Shown piece after piece: positions 25,030-37,269 of a DNA stretch of 64,000 nucleotides. The DNA is from Acridotheres tristis. Its lineage: Eukaryota > Chordata > Aves > Passeriformes > Sturnidae. The notes below the pieces were generated by a model. The model was not told the DNA's origin. It did no database searches and worked only from the letters and a program-made list of their open reading frames with translations. The first letter of the stretch is position 1, and each line of letters begins with the position of its first letter. The translations under genes were made by a program, and so were the position numbers. Where the stretch lies: contig CM072919.1 of NCBI GenBank assembly GCA_037013685.1, positions 49,000,616 to 49,064,615 on the forward strand, in the 5' to 3' direction.

Positions 25030-25169
25030 GGTCGTCTTGTTGAGACAATTGACCTTGTTAAACCTCTAAGTGGTGGTCTGGGCTTCAGCGTTGTGGGACT
25101 CAAGAGTGAAAACAGGGGAGAACTAGGAATATTTGTGCAAGAAATCCAGGAGGGAAGTGTGGCACACAG
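25030..25169 (+). CDS. MPDZ coding exon 4: first half of PDZ1 (residues 136-182, split codon)
   Basis: The acceptor is CTGATCAG after a T-rich tract; the donor is CACAG followed by GTAATA; 140 nt, phase 0 to 2. It encodes the start of PDZ1 with the carboxylate-binding loop GGLGF at about residues 150-154, then the strand GIFVQEIQEGSVAHR. PDZ1 of MPDZ is known to bind the C-terminus of the proteoglycan NG2. The arginine codon at the end is split AG|A. Confidence 0.95.
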
Positions 25170-27187
25170 GTAATACTACTACTGAATACTATACCAAATG
25201 TTAATGTGACACTGCAGTGCGGTTGTGTTAGTGCTGTTATTTTTGTGGTACAAGAGCATGTTTCTCTCTTCATATTCTGAGCATCATAGCAGATGCAAAA
25301 TTACCTGCCGCAATTTATGTAATGTTGGAACAGGCATCATATGAACTGTTTTTAATTTATAGAAACTACAAATGTCATTTCCCTGGAGTTTTTAAATAGC
25401 GAAAAAGAGGAAGCTACTGTTCTGTGTCATGTCTTTTAAGGCTGAAATATATATTTTGCCGTTGTTGAATGCACTGAAGAGCAATTTGATACAAAAAAGT
25501 CAGCTGTGTCTGGCAGTGTTGTTAGGTAGAGTGCCATTGAGCAGGTGTGAAACCCACATTTGAAGTCAAGCAAGTCTTGACCTAAAGTCAGGGGTATTCT
25601 CAGAGATACTCAGCTGATATTAGAGAAGCTCAGCAATAATAATAATAGCTTGCTGAAAAGTATGCTTTAGACTTAAACTCGGATTCCACAACTAATGTTG
25701 AGACATGTGAGGGAGTGCACAAACTCAGTGATAAATGACACTAATTCACTGCACACTGGTTAGGTGTGTCACTGCTCGGGATCCTCACCCAAGCTGCTTT
25801 GTGGTGTACCCCATATGTTGTGTTGAGAGGCTGGGTCTTGTTGGTGCTGTTTCTCACTGTGCTTTAGGGAGATAGTTTTGGATTATTTGTGATCTGAACA
25901 TTGTAAGTCTAAGAAGAACATGGGCAAGAGAGATAAGAACATGGTATACAAAGTTAATTGTTGTTATTCAGTTACAAAGTGTAGCATGCTTGATATCTCT
26001 ACAATATTTTTAATCTGCCTAATTTCCACTTTATCTTTTGTTTGTTTTTGTTTTGGTTTACGTGAGGGATTATTTTGTTGGTTTTTTTTCTGTTTGCTTG
26101 TTTCCTTCTCATTTGACAGGTATTTACTTTTACTATGCTTACTGCTTGGAGGTGAGACCCATCTTTACTGAATCATTGCCCAATTCATTGTAAAGAAAAA
26201 GAACATTGAACAACTGTTGCAGTGCTTAATATATATATAAATGAGAAAGGCTCTGGCAGTAATAAGTCTTAGAGAGCACTCTGAAAACCAGCTCAAATTC
26301 CCAAGTGAAATACTATGGATTGAAGCTAAATTGTCTTTTTCTACTGGAGTGCTCTATGTGGGTTTCTACAGTGTAGGTGTTCACAAAGGCTGTTTTAATA
26401 GAAGTCTTTGTTTTCCTTGCTGCCCTTTGTTATCAAAGCATTGCCACTTTGGGATGCAAAGAAATGGTGGAGGAAAAAGAAGGTAGTTCAATTGTGTAGG
26501 CTTTGTACACTTCTTTGGAACAGATCTGAGGAAGGATGTAATTTTACAGTGATGCTTCCTTTGTCAGAAAGCGAAGAGGTTTTTTTAATTTGTTCAGGGC
26601 TTTTTCCCCTTGTATAAAAGGGATCTATTTTACCATTTTTGTTCAGTTTCTTTCTTTGTCCTTTTTTGGTTTTGTTTTTTGTTTTGTTTATTATTTTTCT
26701 TTTTTTCCCCTCGTTTTTCAGCAAAACAAAATTTGTTTCTGTAACATTGATGAAAGTGTGTTCCACTCCATGGTTTGATGAATATTCAGAATGGGTGCAC
26801 TGAACAAAGTGGGGCACTTCGTCTGTAAAACAAGAGGCTCAAAGTCAAGGATAAACCTAAGTTCCCAGGCTATGTCTGGGAGGGACTGAAATTAATATGC
26901 TTAGTCTCACATGGGGGCTCAGGGGGAAGAAGACTGGCTGGGGGGTAGTCACCAGGGGAAAGTAGCAGTGGGATTAGCTTCAAAGGGAGCGATCACCAGG
27001 GTGCCACATCAGCTCCTTTTCAGCAAAACTGCAGGGGGGGATTAAAAAAGTGGTGGGAATAGAGACCAGGTTATTAAAAATACTGGAAAGCTGTCAAAAT
27101 ATTGTAATTTCTGTGACAATGCTTCTTTGTGATTTTACTTACTTGTTTATTTTGTCATCCCCCTTCCTGTTTACACCTATGTGACAG
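25170..27187 (+). other. MPDZ intron 4 (within PDZ1)
   Basis: A 2.0-kb intron with T-rich tracts at about 26040-26105 and 26650-26715 and a G-rich patch at about 26910-27045. No repeat family or exon is recognised in it. Confidence 0.9.
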
Positions 27188-27401
27188 AGATGGAAAGCTG
27201 AAGGAAGCAGATCAAATCCTTGCTATTAATGGACAAGCCCTTGATCAGACAATTACACATCAACAGGCTATCAGCATTTTGCAGAAAGCAAAAGATAATG
27301 TCCAGCTAGTTGTGGCTAGAGGCACTTTTCCTCAGCTCATCAGTCCTGTAGTTTCCCGGTCTCCATCTGCTGCTAGCACTGTTTCAGCCCATTCCAACCC
27401 A
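27188..27401 (+). CDS. MPDZ coding exon 5: second half of PDZ1 and linker (residues 182-253)
   Basis: The acceptor is TATGTGACAG, with the first base completing the split Arg codon; the donor is AACCCA followed by GTAAGT, a strong site. It is 214 nt, phase 2 to 0. It encodes the rest of PDZ1 ([18 protein letters not shown], then the helix [12 protein letters not shown] and strand NVQLVVARG) and a Ser-rich linker ([18 protein letters not shown]) that is conserved in mammals. Confidence 0.95.
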
Positions 27402-29321
27402 GTAAGTATAGCCCAAACCTCTGTGTATTCAGTTCTGGATGTGCATGTACTTTTGAGTAATTTTTTGTAACTTGTATGTACATTTCTTCACAGTTCTTGA
27501 GGTTTTTCTTCTATTTATCTTTATATGTACCTTTCCCCTACAAAGAGTAGAAAATACCTAACCTTGCTGGGGGAAAAATCTTCATCTTGGATGTATTCCT
27601 TGCTCCCATCTGCCAAATTATCTATATCCACCAGTGCAAATACAGCATGTTTACTTTACTTGATGAAGCTTTATTTTGAGGTTGCAGTAAACAGGAAATT
27701 TTTTTCTTTGCCTTCTGCTTGAGCAAACAATTTTTTGAGGCATTGTAATCAGGTCTGCACCACCAGCTGGATGGGTGTTTTAGTGTTTGTTTCTTTGTTG
27801 TCTGCATGGGAGCTCCAGTAAAGTTACAAGATGCACTTAAGGACTCCCCAAAAAGCAGCTCTCCTGCAATTCCTTTCTTATGAGAATTTTTGCACATCTT
27901 GGTGTAGACAACACAGTTCAGAAACATGGTGATGTTAACTGTACCTTCTCTTCCTCTTACCTTACCCATGTAATGACTTGTCCTGGGATGAAACATCCTG
28001 TATTCAGTTTCTGTAGGTTTTACTGTTCAGTTATCTGTGGCCCTTCTTTAAGGGAGTAAATTACCAGTAGTATAGAGAGCAATCAGTCTGGAAAAAGGAA
28101 CTGTTTTAAGTGGTTTTTTTAATCATTAGCATAAAACCTTTAATGAAGGCATGTCAGAATTATTCTTTTTAACTGTGTGCAGGAGTGCAGCTGACTGACC
28201 TAACTTTTCCTGCCAGCACATAGGAGAGGCCTCTCTACTCCAGCATTGCTGTGACAAAATTCTTTCTCTATATGATTGCCTCTTTATTCGCCTCCCTTGC
28301 TTGAAAAGATGTTTCTTACAAAAATTCCATAGCTGCTGCTGGTTTTTTTAGCATGCTTTTCCCAATTCTCGTGTTGTCTTCAGTTTCAAATACATCATAG
28401 GAGCCATTCTTTTTCCTTCAGGCTTTATTTTATCATACTGGATTTATATTAAGACTGGATCTCCAAACAGGTATCACAGGCCTTTGAGTTTGCAATATCT
28501 TGATTATTAAAAAAAAAAAGTTTATTTCAAGATTAAACCTGTTCTAGGACCAGCTGTGGTTTTAAATTTCAGATGAGTTTACTGTGTGAGTTCTTCAGGA
28601 GAAAGAATACCATGACCTGTCCCTTCAAGTACTGCCCCATGCGAGTGAACTAGGATTTGTCTTTCTTTGAGCAGTTTTGCTCCTGTCAAAACACAAAGTC
28701 TGTCATGAGAACTTCATTCTAATGCTTTTGTCATCAGACAACCCAGAAGACTTTATTATATAGGGTAATTCTGCTAATACTTGCCTCACAATATTTGGTT
28801 CTGCTTTCAGCCTTAAAAATACTGAATTGGGATTTTGCTTTCTCCTGTGCTTTGTTATAATGTGATATGAACATGCACTTATGTGAAGATATTAATTTCC
28901 AGTCCTGTGTGGTTTTCTAGCAGCAGTATTTACTGACTGCAAAGGGGAATGAAGATGGGCAGCCCTAGGCTGCTGCCTAAATTCATCTGACAAATTCTTG
29001 GAAGATCTTACCCATTTCCCAACTCTGGTTTGTACCAGAGAAGTTCCACTTGTTATAGAATTAGTAATTTACTGATTAAATATTGTGTAATGTTACACTT
29101 AATAGTAATTGTTAAAAAGATATTATATGTCCATCTTCCTCTAACTTTCCATTATTAAAAATATACTTAAGAAATGGGAGAGAATAGCTTTGCTAAGAAT
29201 AGCAAATTCTTATACATGTACTAATAGTTTGACTTGATAATCTTAAAGGTCTTTTTACACTTGAATAATTCTGTGATTCTTTGTTTTTAATCATTTGCAC
29301 GTATATATTTATTCCTTTTAG
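27402..29321 (+). other. MPDZ intron 5
   Basis: A 1.9-kb intron. Apart from a short CR1-like tail just before exon 6 (29227-29282), I see nothing in it. Confidence 0.9.
29227..29282 (+). mobile_element. Degraded CR1-type 3' tail
   Basis: GTTTGACTTGATAATCTTAAAGG, TTTTTACACTTGAATAATTCTGTGATTCTTTG in outline follows the CR1 3' end order (GGACTAGATGATCT, CCTTCCAAC, ATTCTGTGATTCT) with many changes. It lies about 40 bp upstream of the exon 6 acceptor. Only about 55 bp are recognisable, so the family call is moderate. Confidence 0.6.
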
Positions 29322-29450
29322 GTTCACTGGCAGCATGTGGAGACCATAGAGTTGGTGAATGATGGCTCAGGTCTGGGATTTGGGATAGTGGGAGGAAAGT
29401 CAACTGGAGTGATTGTTAAAACCATCCTCCCAGGAGGGGTTGCTGATCAG
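29322..29450 (+). CDS. MPDZ coding exon 6: first half of PDZ2 (residues 254-296)
   Basis: The acceptor is TTCCTTTTAG and the donor GATCAG followed by GTAAAT; 129 nt, phase 0 to 0. It encodes [12 protein letters not shown], the binding loop [10 protein letters not shown] at about residues 269-278, and ILPGGVADQ. The intron that follows falls at the same protein position as the intron inside PDZ1 but one nucleotide later in the codon. Confidence 0.95.
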
Positions 29451-30634
29451 GTAAATTGAACCTACCTCTCTGTTACTGTTCAGTAAGGTGTGAAGTTACT
29501 CATTTTGTGATCAGATCAAATAGTGGTAGCTTTTATCCAAATAAAAGTAAAAATAGAAACAGTAATTACTAAAATTTTTCCTCTGTAAAGGTATGCTTAA
29601 TGCAGGAGTCTCTGCATTTGAATGTTAAAGATGGATTAGGCTCTAAATCATGTTTTCATATCCATAACGTTATACATTTTGTGCATTTAGAGTCTTAATT
29701 CCTTCACAAGTATACTGGTTGTAATTAGGTGTGTTGGGGACTCCAAAGATTGTCTTGCTGTGCACTAACAGCTAAGAGCATCTGCTTTTCTCTGCTGAAC
29801 TTACTGACCCTTGGAGCCAGTATGTGACTTCATGTGTCTGCTTCAAGACACAAGCTCTGCTCTTGCCTGAAGGGCTCATGCGAATGGAATTTGGTTATCA
29901 CAGGTCATTTCAAGCCTGTTCATTGGACAGGTACCTAGGGCTGCATTAATGATGGTCAAGGATTGAATAGGCATAGAGACACTGGTCAGCTTTCCAACAA
30001 CAGCAGTAGTAGCCTGACAACAGGGCCTGGAAGTGCATGGGACAGGATTTACTGCTGCTGTTCCCCTGAACAGGTAGATAGGTTCCTTTTACAAACTTCT
30101 CTCTGTAATACTCGTCGTATGGCCTAACTTCATGTGAAACTTTTTTTTTTAATTAAAGGTAAATTAGTAAGAGACTAAACCAGTGTAAAGCAATTTAGCT
30201 GGATCACAGGAAGAGAGAAATTAGTTTTATTTTGAAGTCATGGTTAATGCTGTTACTACTAGTGGTAGTTTTTTAGTATAAGTACAAATCTGAATGCTGT
30301 TCTTTGAAAGTGCTCTTGAAAATTAAACCCAGAGTTCTGCAGTCTACATGCAATTGTTATATATGAGTAGGAGTAACTGTAACTAAACGCATTTTTTTCT
30401 CTGTGCTTGGGTGACGTATTGAAAAGGGATCTCCTGGATATTTCAGGGGAAATTCCTAGTAAAATTTGTGTGCCATTAGGCAACCTTCTTCTCCATGTTA
30501 TCAGGATACTGACTGGGCATCCAAAAAAAGTCACCCGATTCTTATGTCTTAGAAGTGACTAAAGCTATGTGCTTTTTTTCTAATTGTATGGTACATGGGA
30601 GAAATGGCTTTTTTTGTCATTGTTTTTCCTTCAG
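29451..30634 (+). other. MPDZ intron 6 (within PDZ2)
   Basis: A 1.2-kb intron with no recognisable repeat or exon. Confidence 0.9.
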
Positions 30635-30838
30635 CATGGAAGATTGTGTAGTGGAGATCACATCTTGAAAATTGGTGATACAGACCTAGCTGGAATGAGC
30701 AGTGAGCAGGTGGCACAAGTTCTTAGGCAATGTGGAAATAGAGTGAAACTGGTAATTGCAAGAGGTCCTGTTGAGGAGCCAGTTCTACCAGCAGTTCCTC
30801 CAGGTACACCAGTACCCACCTCTACACCAGAGAAACAG
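30635..30838 (+). CDS. MPDZ coding exon 7: second half of PDZ2 and Pro-rich linker (residues 297-364)
   Basis: The acceptor is TTCCTTCAG and the donor AAACAG followed by GTAAGC; 204 nt, phase 0 to 0. It encodes [20 protein letters not shown], the binding-groove helix [12 protein letters not shown] and the last strand RVKLVIARG, then a proline-rich linker of about 25 residues. The PDZ part is nearly invariant against mammalian MPDZ, the linker is not. Confidence 0.95.
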
Positions 30839-32800
30839 GTAAGCCACAGTGAACCCATGTAACCAATTACAAACTTCCTTCCTTTTTAACTGCTATTTGG
30901 GATGTCTTTTGTGTTTATATTGTCAAAAGCTAGGATTTTCTTTACCAGTAGCGCTATTCTCATCTGACAGTCTGGAAGAATTGAAAGGTAATGAGTCCAC
31001 AGTGCAAGGAACTGTATTCTTGAAGACTTCTGGGATTAAGGCTTAGGACTTCCCTAAATATAAGCTGATTAACAATTTGTTCTGGGTTGCTTGTAAGGAT
31101 TTGTTATTACATTGGGACTACTGAAGCAATGCAGTCTTCAGGACAGAACTAGTTGACTCTTTAGCATTTCTTTTTCTGCCTGCCCTTATTCTTTCCATAT
31201 AATTTAATCTGTTCATCAGAAATTTTCTCCCTGTCCTAACCAGCACACAGATGCTAATCCTTTCCTACATCATCTGTCATTGTTTATTTGCTAGATGTTT
31301 TCTAAAAAAAGTAAGCCAGCTGCTACCCTTACTCCCCTGCTGATGATTGTACTTTGTATTGTTACTCCTCTACAACTGTCAGCTGCTTAAAAAATGCTGT
31401 AAATATTATCATGACTTGCAACCTGCCTAATTTCTTTATGTTTCAATACCTCTTTCCTGGTACTTCTCTCCTGGCAGGAGGCAGGCTATTTTTAATCTTC
31501 TTCTGCCCACACAAAAGGGACACCCTGTTAACAGTCATGCAAAACTCACTGATTTGGGTCTGGAGTGAGTTTGATGATTCAAACAGCTTGATTTTTTTTA
31601 GTTTCTTCCTATCAGATATGGTGTGGGTAGAGTCTTAATGATGCTCTTAAAAGTATTATTGAGATCAGAATGGCTTTGCAAAATGGGCACTCCTTGCCAT
31701 ATTACCTGCAGATGTCTGTCTTGTGAAAATTCCTGAGACTATCGGAATTGGATCTTTTTTTAGTGGCATTGCCTATGGCCAAAAGAATCCTTTATTTTCA
31801 ATCAGGGGGATGATTAATGCATTAGAAATTTATTTTTCTTGTGTTTAATTTGGTTTCTGGTGAAGTTGCTTGGATAAAGAGCTCAAGTCAGATTCTTTTT
31901 TGGCAAGCAGCATCATAGCTCTCCTTAAGTCTTTCTTGGTGCATACTTACCTAGTCAAACTGGGTTTAGTTAGTATCTGCCTGTTTGCCATATTGGCACT
32001 TAAAGAAAAAAATGAGCTGCTATTTGGCATGCAGAAGGAACAGAATAAAAACTTTTAATACAAACCCCCGTTGTTAAAATAGGATTTTAATATATATTCC
32101 ACTTTCATTAACAAGTAATTAAATAGCCCCAGAATCCGTTGTTATTGAAATTCAGAGTTATAGCAGGTATTAATGAAGATTATAATTATTTAGCTAGCTA
32201 GAAATATAATTGCTATGTGCTAAACCAAAATTTTTTGAGCCTTTCAAAAGCAAGAGATGAAATTGCCTGACTAGTGATAGCTTTTAGCATATTTTTAACT
32301 TACAAGTTTTCAAAAGATACCTGTAGTTAATGAACAGAAATTTGGACAAATAGAATACAAAATACGATTTGGAGATTTTTTGTCTTTTTAGTAACACAGC
32401 AGTCTAAAGCTAGTTCCGAGGAGAATGGCGTTTCTGCCAGAAAGGCAGCAAGCTGCATATTCATATACATATGTATGTAACTTATTGTGCAAGAAATTAA
32501 TTATTCATTTGTACAAATTTCACCAGTTATTTTAGTCATTAAAAAATGATTTGCTAGGTTAAAGGTAATATATGTCCCAGAATGGTGGGGTGAGGAGGAC
32601 ATGACCTGCCCTGCATTGCTCTACCAAGAGGAATGTTACCTATTTCTTGCTTCTCTGATGAACTGCAAATAAGAACAGAAGCAAATTTCCTACTTCGTTT
32701 TTTTGTGTTTATATCTAATTTTATGTGTTACTGACATTAAAGAATGTGGTGAATCTTTAAAGAAAAAAAGCTTCCTTTCTTATCCCACTTTTCTTTTTAG
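30839..32800 (+). other. MPDZ intron 7
   Basis: A 2.0-kb AT-rich intron. No exon or repeat is recognised. Confidence 0.9.
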
Positions 32801-32915
32801 GATGATGCTTCTATTGATAGCTGTGAAGATGGGGAGAAATTCAACGTTGAACTCACTAAAAACAACCAAGGCTTAGGAATAACAATTGCTGGTTACATTG
32901 GAGACAAGATATCAG
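32801..32915 (+). CDS. MPDZ coding exon 8: start of PDZ3 (residues 365-403, split codon)
   Basis: The acceptor is TTCTTTTTAG and the donor ATCAG followed by GTAATT; 115 nt, phase 0 to 1. After a short acidic linker it encodes the first strands of PDZ3: FNVELTKN, the loop QGLGITIAG (GLGI in place of GLGF, about residues 388-391) and YIGDK. The terminal G joins AA of the next exon to give Glu. Confidence 0.94.
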
Positions 32916-33990
32916 GTAATTGTTGATTCCTGCACTTTATTATACAGTCTGTTGCATACTATATTATATGTGCATCAAAGACTTAATTTTGGTATAGCTT
33001 CTCTTAAAAGAACCATTAACCATCTAAAATCTATTTGAAATTTGTAAAGGAAAAAGAATTGTTTTCCTTTTGTAAAAAGGATGTTCAGAATAAAAGTAGT
33101 CGATACTATTATAAAATCCCACCTCGGTATTTTTAAATCAGTTTTTATCTTCACTTTTGGCTAAAATTGTGCTTATGTGTTTTTGAAAATCAATGGTAGA
33201 ATAGGTTGAGCCCTTTTTGCTAGAAGTAGCCTTCTTACCAGGCAGCACAATAGCATTCTGAGTAGTTTTCAGAGATTGTTATTAACTTTTAAACAATGTG
33301 TATAATGCTACAAGCACATCAAGAATTCTTTCTGATTGAAAATCAGAAATTAATCAGAATTTCCTTCTGATTCAAAAGTAGTAACTAGTTAGTAAACTAA
33401 AATGTTCCTGTTTTCATGGGGTTTCTTTTGTTTAATTTTGTAGTTTTGTTGAGGCTTTTAAAACTTTGTGACCTTTTTATCTAGTAGTGATAACTGAAGG
33501 TAAAAACTAGTTCAAATCTAAGTTGTAGTCCTGTTTCCTTATAGTATTCTTGATCTGGCAATCCAAACATGCATTTTCTTAAGCTGTTATTAAGTAGAAA
33601 ATTCAGAAATTACTAGATTAGTGTTCTCAAGCTGAATTTTCTGTTCAAATCTGGCAAAAGTCAGAGATAGACAAAAAACGTATGTTGGTTTCCACATTTA
33701 GATTAAAGTAAGTTAGAGTATTTCTTGTTTTGCATCAAGAATTGTGAATTTGGTGTTCTAAGGTTTTGAATAAAATCTGATCCAGTGCAAACAGTCATTA
33801 ATCTGACTCATTCTTTAAGACAATAATAATATATATTTTTTTTTCTTAAATCATTGCTTTCTTGCTATCTTACTTAGAGATAGTGTTTTCTTTCTTTTTT
33901 CCCCTGCTTTGACTCGTGCCTTTAGTTGCATTATTTAAATTGTTTCTTAATAAATTAGTTAACTTAATTTTCCCTGTTTTTTCATCCCAG
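32916..33990 (+). other. MPDZ intron 8 (within PDZ3)
   Basis: A 1.1-kb AT-rich intron. It ends in a T-rich tract before TTCATCCCAG. Nothing else is seen. Confidence 0.9.
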
Positions 33991-34079
33991 AACCTTCTGG
34001 TATCTTTGTGAAAAGTATTACAAAAGGCAGTGCTGTTGAACATGATGGCAGAATCCATGTGGGAGATCAAATTATAGTT
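33991..34079 (+). CDS. MPDZ coding exon 9: middle of PDZ3 (residues 403-432)
   Basis: The acceptor is TTCATCCCAG and the donor ATAGTT followed by GTAAGT; 89 nt, phase 1 to 0. It encodes PSGIFVKSITKGSAVEHDGR and VGDQIIV of PDZ3. The following intron divides the motif GDQIIV|VDG, at the same place as the intron in PDZ4 (GDELLE|VNE). Confidence 0.94.
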
Positions 34080-35715
34080 GTAAGTAAACACAGGAAGAAG
34101 TGGGATTGCTTGTCTACAAGATTCTGCTTCTTTATATTGCAAAGAAATGCTCATGTAGTACTTGTATAAAATACTTAGGATCAGTGTTGCAGTCCTGAGT
34201 GCTTTTCCAACAGAGTATTTCATCGCATGCTTTCTGATTATGCGGCCTGCATGTAACTTATATTTCTTAAAAAATATCTGTATTGTAGGTGAGGATGTAT
34301 CATTATATATCCTCTGTATCAGTAGGAGGTGTGACATTTCAAAATTTGATTCAAATTGGGCAGCTGTTTTCAAAATTACTTTAAAAATTGTATCAATAAA
34401 GTTTTAGGTGTTCAGAGGAAGAAGAACATGTTTTTATCCATTAACTGTTGGTTCTGTGGTGGAAATCAGGTCCTGAATGCAGGGAGTGCATTTTTGTGTC
34501 TCTCATAGATCTGTCTTTGGATCTGTGTGAAGACAGGACTAAGAACGGGTTCTGATCTCTCTCCAAAAGTATCTGCATGTTTTTTTGTGGGAGTATATAT
34601 CTTTTTTGTAATGATTTACATGCTGAGTACAAATGGCTAAAATGGATTATTCCAAAATTTGTTTTTGTCTTCTACAGCAAATGCAGAAGGAGAAAATTAT
34701 TTGAGTGATCTCAGACACAGAACAATAAAAACCATTTTTAATATATGGTTTATTTACGCGTGCAGGAAAAATGAAATAATCCTGCCTGATTTTTAGTTAC
34801 TTTAGATTTAGAAGAATTGCAGAGAAGGACAACAAATGACTAAGGGTCCAGAGGATTCATTCTTCATTTAAGAGGACTTAAAATAATGATGTGTGTTGTG
34901 TAGGTTGACAGAAACAAATACAGGAGTCAAAGAGCATAATATTGTAAGAAATATTTGAGAAATTTAAGGCGCTGTGGGGTAGATGTAGAAATAATAGGAT
35001 ATTATGGAGTTTGCAGGGAGAAGAAGAATAAAATGTAGTGGGTGCTAGGTAGGGATAATGGGAAAGAATTGAGAAATGCTGAAGTTTAGAATTTCAGAAG
35101 GAAATCTGAGTTAATGAGATAATCAAATAGTTTCAGACAGAGAAGACCAAAATTTTATTATTTCAACTATTCAAATGATGAACCAGTGATAATATCTGGC
35201 TGGTTGCGACAGTATTCTGTTTGGAAATTGGACTTCATGATGTTCATTAGTAGACTTCTCGGTACTTGACCTTAGAATGGCTGCACTCTGTAGACCTTTC
35301 TACCACAGTGAATCGATGTGTGTCTCCTTAGTCTTCTCTCTCCAGAACTCCAAGCCATGGTGTGTTGGTTTATTCACCCAGTATTTTCTCCTTGGAGGTA
35401 GGAGAAGTGGTTGAGTGGACAGGCTGCACAATGTGCCCTGCACAGCACATGCTGTATCCTCTCCCATGTCGCAGAGCGGATCTGCCTGGCCACACCATGG
35501 TGGGCACTCCTCCCCTCTTTGCTGTGGTGTCACCTAGCTCTGGGATACTCCAGTGGGAGTGCTTAGCATATCCAATTACATTAACTTGCATAGGTTTTGT
35601 TCTTGCCCCTCCACTTGCTTTTTGCTTAGGCTAACAGATGCTGAGAGCTCACTGCATTGTTTTGCCCTAAACGTTTTCTCCCCTGGGTGAACTGAAAGGC
35701 TGCTTAATCCTGCAG
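34080..35715 (+). other. MPDZ intron 9 (within PDZ3)
   Basis: A 1.6-kb intron. The part from about 35340 to 35640 is richer in GC than its surroundings and might be an old repeat, but I could not assign it. No exon is seen. Confidence 0.88.
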
Positions 35716-35911
35716 GTGGATGGAACAAATCTTCAGGGTTTTACTAACCAGCAAGCAGTTGACGTTTTGCGGCACACAGGACAAACAGTTCAGCTCACTT
35801 TGATTAGAAGAGGTCTTAAGCAGGAAAATCGTATTCCACCCCAGGAAGACTTCAGTGCTCCTGTTGAAAAGGACTTATTATTCCAAGCAATGGATAGTAC
35901 CACAGCCAAAG
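35716..35911 (+). CDS. MPDZ coding exon 10: end of PDZ3 and linker (residues 433-498)
   Basis: The acceptor is CCTGCAG and the donor GCCAAAG followed by GTAATT; 196 nt, phase 0 to 1. It encodes [20 protein letters not shown] (groove helix) and the last strand [11 protein letters not shown] of PDZ3, then about 30 residues of weakly conserved linker. The first codon is GTG (Val), not a start. Confidence 0.94.
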
Positions 35912-37179
35912 GTAATTAATACTGACTTTGCTGTAAAGGTAGCTTGAAACATTTTTCTTCTCAATTGCAAACTGTAGATAAAATGGACCAGATTCATTCT
36001 GAGTGGCTTTTACAGATGGCAGAGCTGCTGTACATGAGGGTGGAATTTTGTCTACTATGGTTTGACTAATCTTTTAGATACAGTGGAATTATTTGCTACA
36101 TTTTCAAGTTGAGTGTTGAAAGTTCTTCCCTACATTGTGCTTCTGGCTGAATTGCTTCAAGACTTTGATCCTGCAAATGTTTGAATGATAAAAAGGCAGC
36201 AGATGTTTTATTCATGCTCAAGAGTGAGAGCTGCATTCAAAAGCAATCAGAGAAAGACCCTCATTGATGACCGTAATCAGTCTCATCCCGTTTTACTCTT
36301 GCTTTTTACAAGCTACAGGTATGAGAGAAGTAGCCTGTATTTAGGGGCTGATTGGGTATTGATGATGCATGTGTAAAGAGACCAGTAATAATTTTGCTGC
36401 TGATGGCATGAGATTAGTGTAGCTTTATCTTACGTACCCTATGCATATTTAAGTATATGTGCCACATCTTGAAAATCAGTGTGTTTGAATGCAAGATATC
36501 TGCACAGGGCCTGGAACCACAAGACAGCTGCTTTTGTTATAGTTTGATGTCAGTGAAAGTATGTCACAAGTAATCAACGGAGGCCTAATCCCCATCTCGC
36601 ACAAGATTTTCAGAGCCAGTAGCCTGTTACCTGTATGTCATCCTCTCACTCCTACCTTTAACAAGAAATATAGACCAAGTGTTGGAATGCTATTTCTCCA
36701 GCCAACAGGTGTTCAAGACATCTGATAGGCAGCTAAATACATAATAGAACATGGTGATAGGAGAGGTTTTCTACGTACAAAGAGTGTGCAAGATCTTCAA
36801 GGCTGAAGTTTTTTTGTTTCCAGCATCAGTGTTTTGAATTGCACAAAGAAAAAAGAAAATTCATACAAGAATGCTAAAGAATGTTTATATTTAGGTGTAT
36901 TTTCATAGAAATGCAGGTACTGATAGTTGTGCTGGTTTTTTTGTTGGGTTTTTTTTCATTGAAAACTCACTGGAGAAGGCAAAACATTTATGGTAGACAA
37001 CGTGTTTGAAATGTGATGTTTCTTCTGGGCCACCTGTGCCAGATTTCATTTGCCAAATCTGGGTACTCTGAAGTCCAGTGAAGGAGAGAGTTGGTGTCCC
37101 AGAGCACTCCTGTGAGCTTGATGAGTATTACGACGTATGAAATAGCTAAACAGCTGAAAAGGTTTCTTCTTTTTTTCAG
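35912..37179 (+). other. MPDZ intron 10
   Basis: A 1.3-kb intron with no recognisable content. Confidence 0.88.
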
Positions 37180-37269
37180 ATAACAATGAAACAGAACAGG
37201 AATCCCCATCACTGCCATGCAGTGCCAGAGTGGTAAATATTGGAGATGACATGAAACAACAGGAAACAG
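37180..37269 (+). CDS. MPDZ coding exon 11: acidic linker between PDZ3 and PDZ4 (residues 498-528)
   Basis: The acceptor is CTTTTTTTCAG. The donor is GAAACAG followed by GTTCTC, the weakest donor of the set; it was chosen because it alone keeps phase 1 into exon 12. A better-looking GTAAAT at 37233 would shift the frame. The exon is 90 nt, phase 1 to 1, so it could be skipped without breaking the frame. It encodes an Asp/Glu/Gln-rich linker with little conservation. Its exact 3' end is less certain than those of the other exons. Confidence 0.8.

Noticed and set aside
33870..34373. 167-codon minus-strand open frame overlapping exon 9
   Set aside because: It lies antisense to a certain coding exon and introns, has no recognisable domain and is AT-driven.
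37233..37238. GTAAAT as the donor of exon 11
   Set aside because: It would end exon 11 in phase 0, but exon 12 must be entered in phase 1 to read KWQRIMG; the GTTCTC donor at 37270 keeps the frame.
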